The position numbers were made by a program, and so were the translations under genes. The notes under the pieces were generated by a model. The model saw nothing but the letters and a program-made list of their open reading frames with translations, had not been told where the DNA came from and searched no databases. A stretch of DNA of 7,507 nt from Kiritimatiellia bacterium (GTDB taxonomy: Bacteria; Verrucomicrobiota; Kiritimatiellia; RFP12; UBA3636): the NCBI GenBank assembly GCA_016295275.1, contig JAEDLN010000117.1, positions 1-7,507 of the forward strand, given 5' to 3'. This document shows, one piece after another, positions 5,457 through 7,507 of this stretch; position 1 is the stretch's first letter, and each line of letters starts with the position of its first letter.

Positions 5457-7205
5457 ATGGCTTTCATCACAGACACTCGAATCCTCCGGCTTCATTTGCC
5501 CCCCGAAGGCTTTCGCCTGGACAACGGCGAAATCCTCCGGCAAATCGATGTTGCCTACGAAACGTGCGGGACGCTGAACGAGGCGCGCGACAATGTCGTG
5601 TTTATCTGCCATGCGCTGACCGGCGACGCCCATGTCGCGGGCGAACATGACGATCCGCGAAAAACCCGCGGCTGGTGGGATAACATGGTCCGCCCCGGCG
5701 GCGGTATCGATACAAACCGCTACTTTGTCATCTGTGCCAACGTCTTGGGCGGTTGCATGGGCACGACCGGGCCCTCTTCCATCAACCCGGAAACAGGCGT
5801 CCCGTACGGCTCCCGTTTTCCCGAAATCTCCGTGCGCGATATTGTCGAAGTCCACCGCCTGCTACTGAAACAACTCGGCTTCGAACACGTCTACGCTCTG
5901 GTCGGCGGCTCCTTCGGTGGCATGCAAGCGATGGAATGGGCCGTCCGACATCCCGATGACGCCGAAAAAATCGCCATCATCGCTTCCGGCGACTCCTTGA
6001 CGACACAGGCCCTCGCTTTCGATGTCGTCGGCCGTACCGCAATTCTCAACGATCCCCATTTCGATGGCGGCGATTATTACGGACATATTCACCCCGACCT
6101 AGGTCTCTCCCTCGCGCGGAAACTCGCCCATATCACCTATATCTCCAATCACTTGATGGAGCAGAAATTCGCCCGGCGGCGACGCGAGGTCACCCCCGAA
6201 GACGGTCAGGCGGATGCAAAGGAAATCTTTGAAATCGAATCCTATCTCAACCATCAAGGCGAAAAGTTCATCAACCGGTTCGATGCCAATTCCTACCTGC
6301 GCATCACCGCCGCAATGGACAATTTCGATCTGCGCAACGGCTTCGACAGCCTTGCAGACGCATTCTCCCGAATCCAAGCCAAGGTGCTCGTCGTGGCACT
6401 GTCAGGCGACTGGCTCTTCCTGCCCGAACAATCCGAAACCCTCGCCAAGGCATTCCACGCCGCCAAATGCCGCGTCTCCCATTTCTGTCTCGAAGCACCG
6501 GCCGGCCATGACGCCTTCCTTATCAATATCGAAGAATTGCAGGACGTGGTGAAGGGATTCCTCGTCCGTCAGCCGATCCGAACCCCGACCGTCCGCGAGA
6601 CGGACGATTTGCGCGACTACAAGGAACTCGTTTCCTTGATCCCGGAAGGAACCCGAACCGTTCTCGATCTCGCGTGCGGCGAAGGCGATCTTTTGAATTT
6701 CATCTCCGAAGAACGCTCCGACATCGACTGCACCGGACTCGATATGGTTACCGATTGCGCCCGCGTTGTTCTCGCCTCCGGCCACAACGCCATCCGTGCC
6801 AATATCGATGACGGTCTCAAAGGCATTCCCGACAACTCCTACGACTGCGTCATCCTCTCCGAATCGCTTCAGGTGATGCGCCGCCCGGATATCGTCCTGA
6901 AGGAGCTGCTGCGAATCGCGCCCGTCGGCATCATTTCGTTCCCGAACTTCGGCATGTGGAAGGTGCGTGCGGAAATCGCATTTCTTGGGCGTATGCCCGT
7001 TACGAAACGGCTCCCCTGGCAATGGTACAATACGCCGAATATCCACCTTTGCACCATCAAGGATTTCATCCAACTCTGCAAGGACCGGCAGATCAAGTTC
7101 GACCGCATCCGCTACATGTCGACCCTCCTGCTTTCCCGGTTCTTCAACTTTATCGGAGCGAAAAACCTCGGCGCCTCGCGCGTTCTCGTGCGCATCCGCC
7201 GATGA
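5457..7205 (+). CDS. MetX-MetW fusion: homoserine O-acyltransferase and MetW
   Basis: One uninterrupted 582-residue frame joins two methionine-pathway proteins. Residues 1 to about 372 are MetX, an alpha/beta-hydrolase-fold enzyme that acylates L-homoserine before sulfur incorporation. Visible motifs are HALTGDAHVAG (52-62), GWWDNMVRPG (72-81), the nucleophile elbow GGSFGGMQAMEW (150-161, Ser152), GDWLF with Asp318, and GHDAF with His351, which complete the catalytic triad. Acetyl-CoA is the usual donor. Some MetX enzymes use succinyl-CoA and this cannot be settled by eye. After a short linker, residues from about 383 form MetW, a class I methyltransferase-like domain: VLDLACGEGDLL (402-413), LSESLQVMRRPD (467-478), SFPNFGMWKVR (494-504), GRMPVTKRLPWQWYNTPNIH (511-530). 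Both halves are near full length with intact key motifs. MetX and MetW are usually separate, adjacent genes, and MetW is required with MetX in several bacteria. The fusion fixes them at 1:1. The gene has its own promoter. Confidence 0.93.
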   Translation: MAFITDTRILRLHLPPEGFRLDNGEILRQIDVAYETCGTLNEARDNVVFICHALTGDAHVAGEHDDPRKTRGWWDNMVRPGGGIDTNRYFVICANVLGGCMGTTGPSSINPETGVPYGSRFPEISVRDIVEVHRLLLKQLGFEHVYALVGGSFGGMQAMEWAVRHPDDAEKIAIIASGDSLTTQALAFDVVGRTAILNDPHFDGGDYYGHIHPDLGLSLARKLAHITYISNHLMEQKFARRRREVTPEDGQADAKEIFEIESYLNHQGEKFINRFDANSYLRITAAMDNFDLRNGFDSLADAFSRIQAKVLVVALSGDWLFLPEQSETLAKAFHAAKCRVSHFCLEAPAGHDAFLINIEELQDVVKGFLVRQPIRTPTVRETDDLRDYKELVSLIPEGTRTVLDLACGEGDLLNFISEERSDIDCTGLDMVTDCARVVLASGHNAIRANIDDGLKGIPDNSYDCVILSESLQVMRRPDIVLKELLRIAPVGIISFPNFGMWKVRAEIAFLGRMPVTKRLPWQWYNTPNIHLCTIKDFIQLCKDRQIKFDRIRYMSTLLLSRFFNFIGAKNLGASRVLVRIRR

Positions 7206-7277
7206 CTTCCGCCTTCCCGATTTTGCCGAAACCTCCGTTCGTCGCTTCTCCCCCTCGCCGCGCGCACCCTCGCCTCA

Positions 7278-7316
7278 CCCGTGCGGCTTGGCCCGCGCAC
7301 CCGCGTCGCCCCCTCG
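7278..7316 (+). repeat. 39-base dispersed module, copy 2
   Basis: Matches 2874-2912 at 37 of 39 positions in the same orientation, with the last 26 bases identical. Here it lies just left of hairpin copy C. In the central block it lies about 110 bases before copy A. Confidence 0.8.
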
Positions 7317-7335
7317 TGCCCCGTGGTGCGGTCCC

Positions 7336-7408
7336 GTTGCGGTAGGGCGCGATATCCCCATCGCGCCGCCGTGCGCCATCGCCGCGGTTCGCGGCTTGGC
7401 TTCCCGCG
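7336..7408 (+). repeat. Paired-hairpin repeat element, copy C
   Basis: Hairpin 1 keeps both 8-bp arms (7346-7353 and 7360-7367), while the loop changes from GTCCCC to ATCCCC. The region matching hairpin 2 is altered (CCGTGCGCC, ATC, GCCGCGG) and no longer forms the 7-bp stem. The right flank TTCGCGGCTTGGCTTCCCGC resembles that of copy B. Confidence 0.75.
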
Positions 7409-7464
7409 CCCCGCCCGTGCCCCACGCTCGTGCCCCCTCGTCGTGCCCCGTTGCCGTGTGAACC

Positions 7465-7507
7465 CCTCGTGCGGCTTGGCGGTAGGGCGCGATGTCCCCA
7501 TCGCGCC
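7465..7507 (+). repeat. Paired-hairpin repeat element, copy D (cut by window edge)
   Basis: Begins CCTCGTGCGGCTTGGCGGTAG and contains a complete hairpin 1 (arms 7486-7493 and 7500-7507, loop GTCCCC). The window ends exactly at the end of this stem, so the presence of hairpin 2 cannot be judged. Confidence 0.75.

Larger units (their letters stand above)
7240..7507. repeat. GC-rich mosaic repeat block downstream of metXW
   Basis: About 35 bases after the metXW stop, composition switches to the same C-rich mosaic as at 2861-3345 and continues past the right window edge. It includes the shared 39-base module (7278-7316) and two paired-hairpin elements (7336-7408 and 7465-7507). No terminator with a T-run was found after metXW, so the hairpins here may be the first strong structures in its transcript. 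Frames that are open across this block look like composition artefacts. Confidence 0.75.

Noticed and set aside
6402..7073. 223-codon minus-strand frame opposite metXW
   Set aside because: Antisense shadow of the MetW/MetX coding region with no recognisable domain or ribosome binding site.
7206..7507. Insertion sequence or transposon end downstream of metXW
   Set aside because: No transposase frame, terminal inverted repeat pair or target duplication could be found. Only the repeat modules are visible.

Overview
The window reads as a bacterial chromosome segment, most likely from the PVC group (Planctomycetota / Lentisphaerota / Kiritimatiellota side). The best lineage clue is EF-Tu. Its switch I carries a D-P-T-K-I-L-T-I type sequence where most bacteria have R-G-I-T-I. 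From memory, planctomycete EF-Tu has a closely similar form (D-A-T-K-T-V-T-I). No database search was possible, so the phylum is an inference. Five protein genes and one tRNA gene can be supported. They are separated by unusual, very C-rich (top strand) repeat blocks.

Left part, minus strand: a transcription unit of tRNA-Thr(GGU) followed by tuf (EF-Tu), closed by a strong intrinsic terminator at about 192-231. Beyond it, at 1-152, lies a C-rich low-complexity block. Next comes a 303-base gap holding the probable tRNA/tuf promoter and, at its far end, a terminator for the next gene. That gene, also on the minus strand, is a 278-residue DUF3737 protein, a predicted right-handed beta-helix of unknown function.

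Middle: about 810 bases without a credible gene (2726-3539) lie between the divergent starts of the DUF3737 gene and the next operon. They contain a roughly 480-base GC-rich mosaic of dispersed repeats, including two copies of a paired-hairpin element, then a 9-bp perfect inverted repeat and a good sigma70-type promoter. The promoter drives a two-gene plus-strand operon with an ATGA overlap: a multi-pass DUF2157 membrane protein and a single-pass GDYXXLXY-type protein. These two families are known to occur together.

Right part, plus strand: one 582-codon gene fuses homoserine O-acyltransferase (MetX) to MetW. These two methionine-biosynthesis proteins are normally made from adjacent separate genes. 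A promoter (TTGTTC, 17 bases, TATAAT) lies just upstream, and the Shine-Dalgarno sequence touches the ATG. After its stop the GC-rich repeat mosaic returns, with two more copies of the paired-hairpin element (the last cut by the window edge) and a 39-base module shared with the central block. The most interesting items are the MetX-MetW fusion and the dispersed hairpin-repeat mosaic, whose origin and role cannot be told from this window. I see no CRISPR array, insertion sequence, transposase, prophage or defence system.
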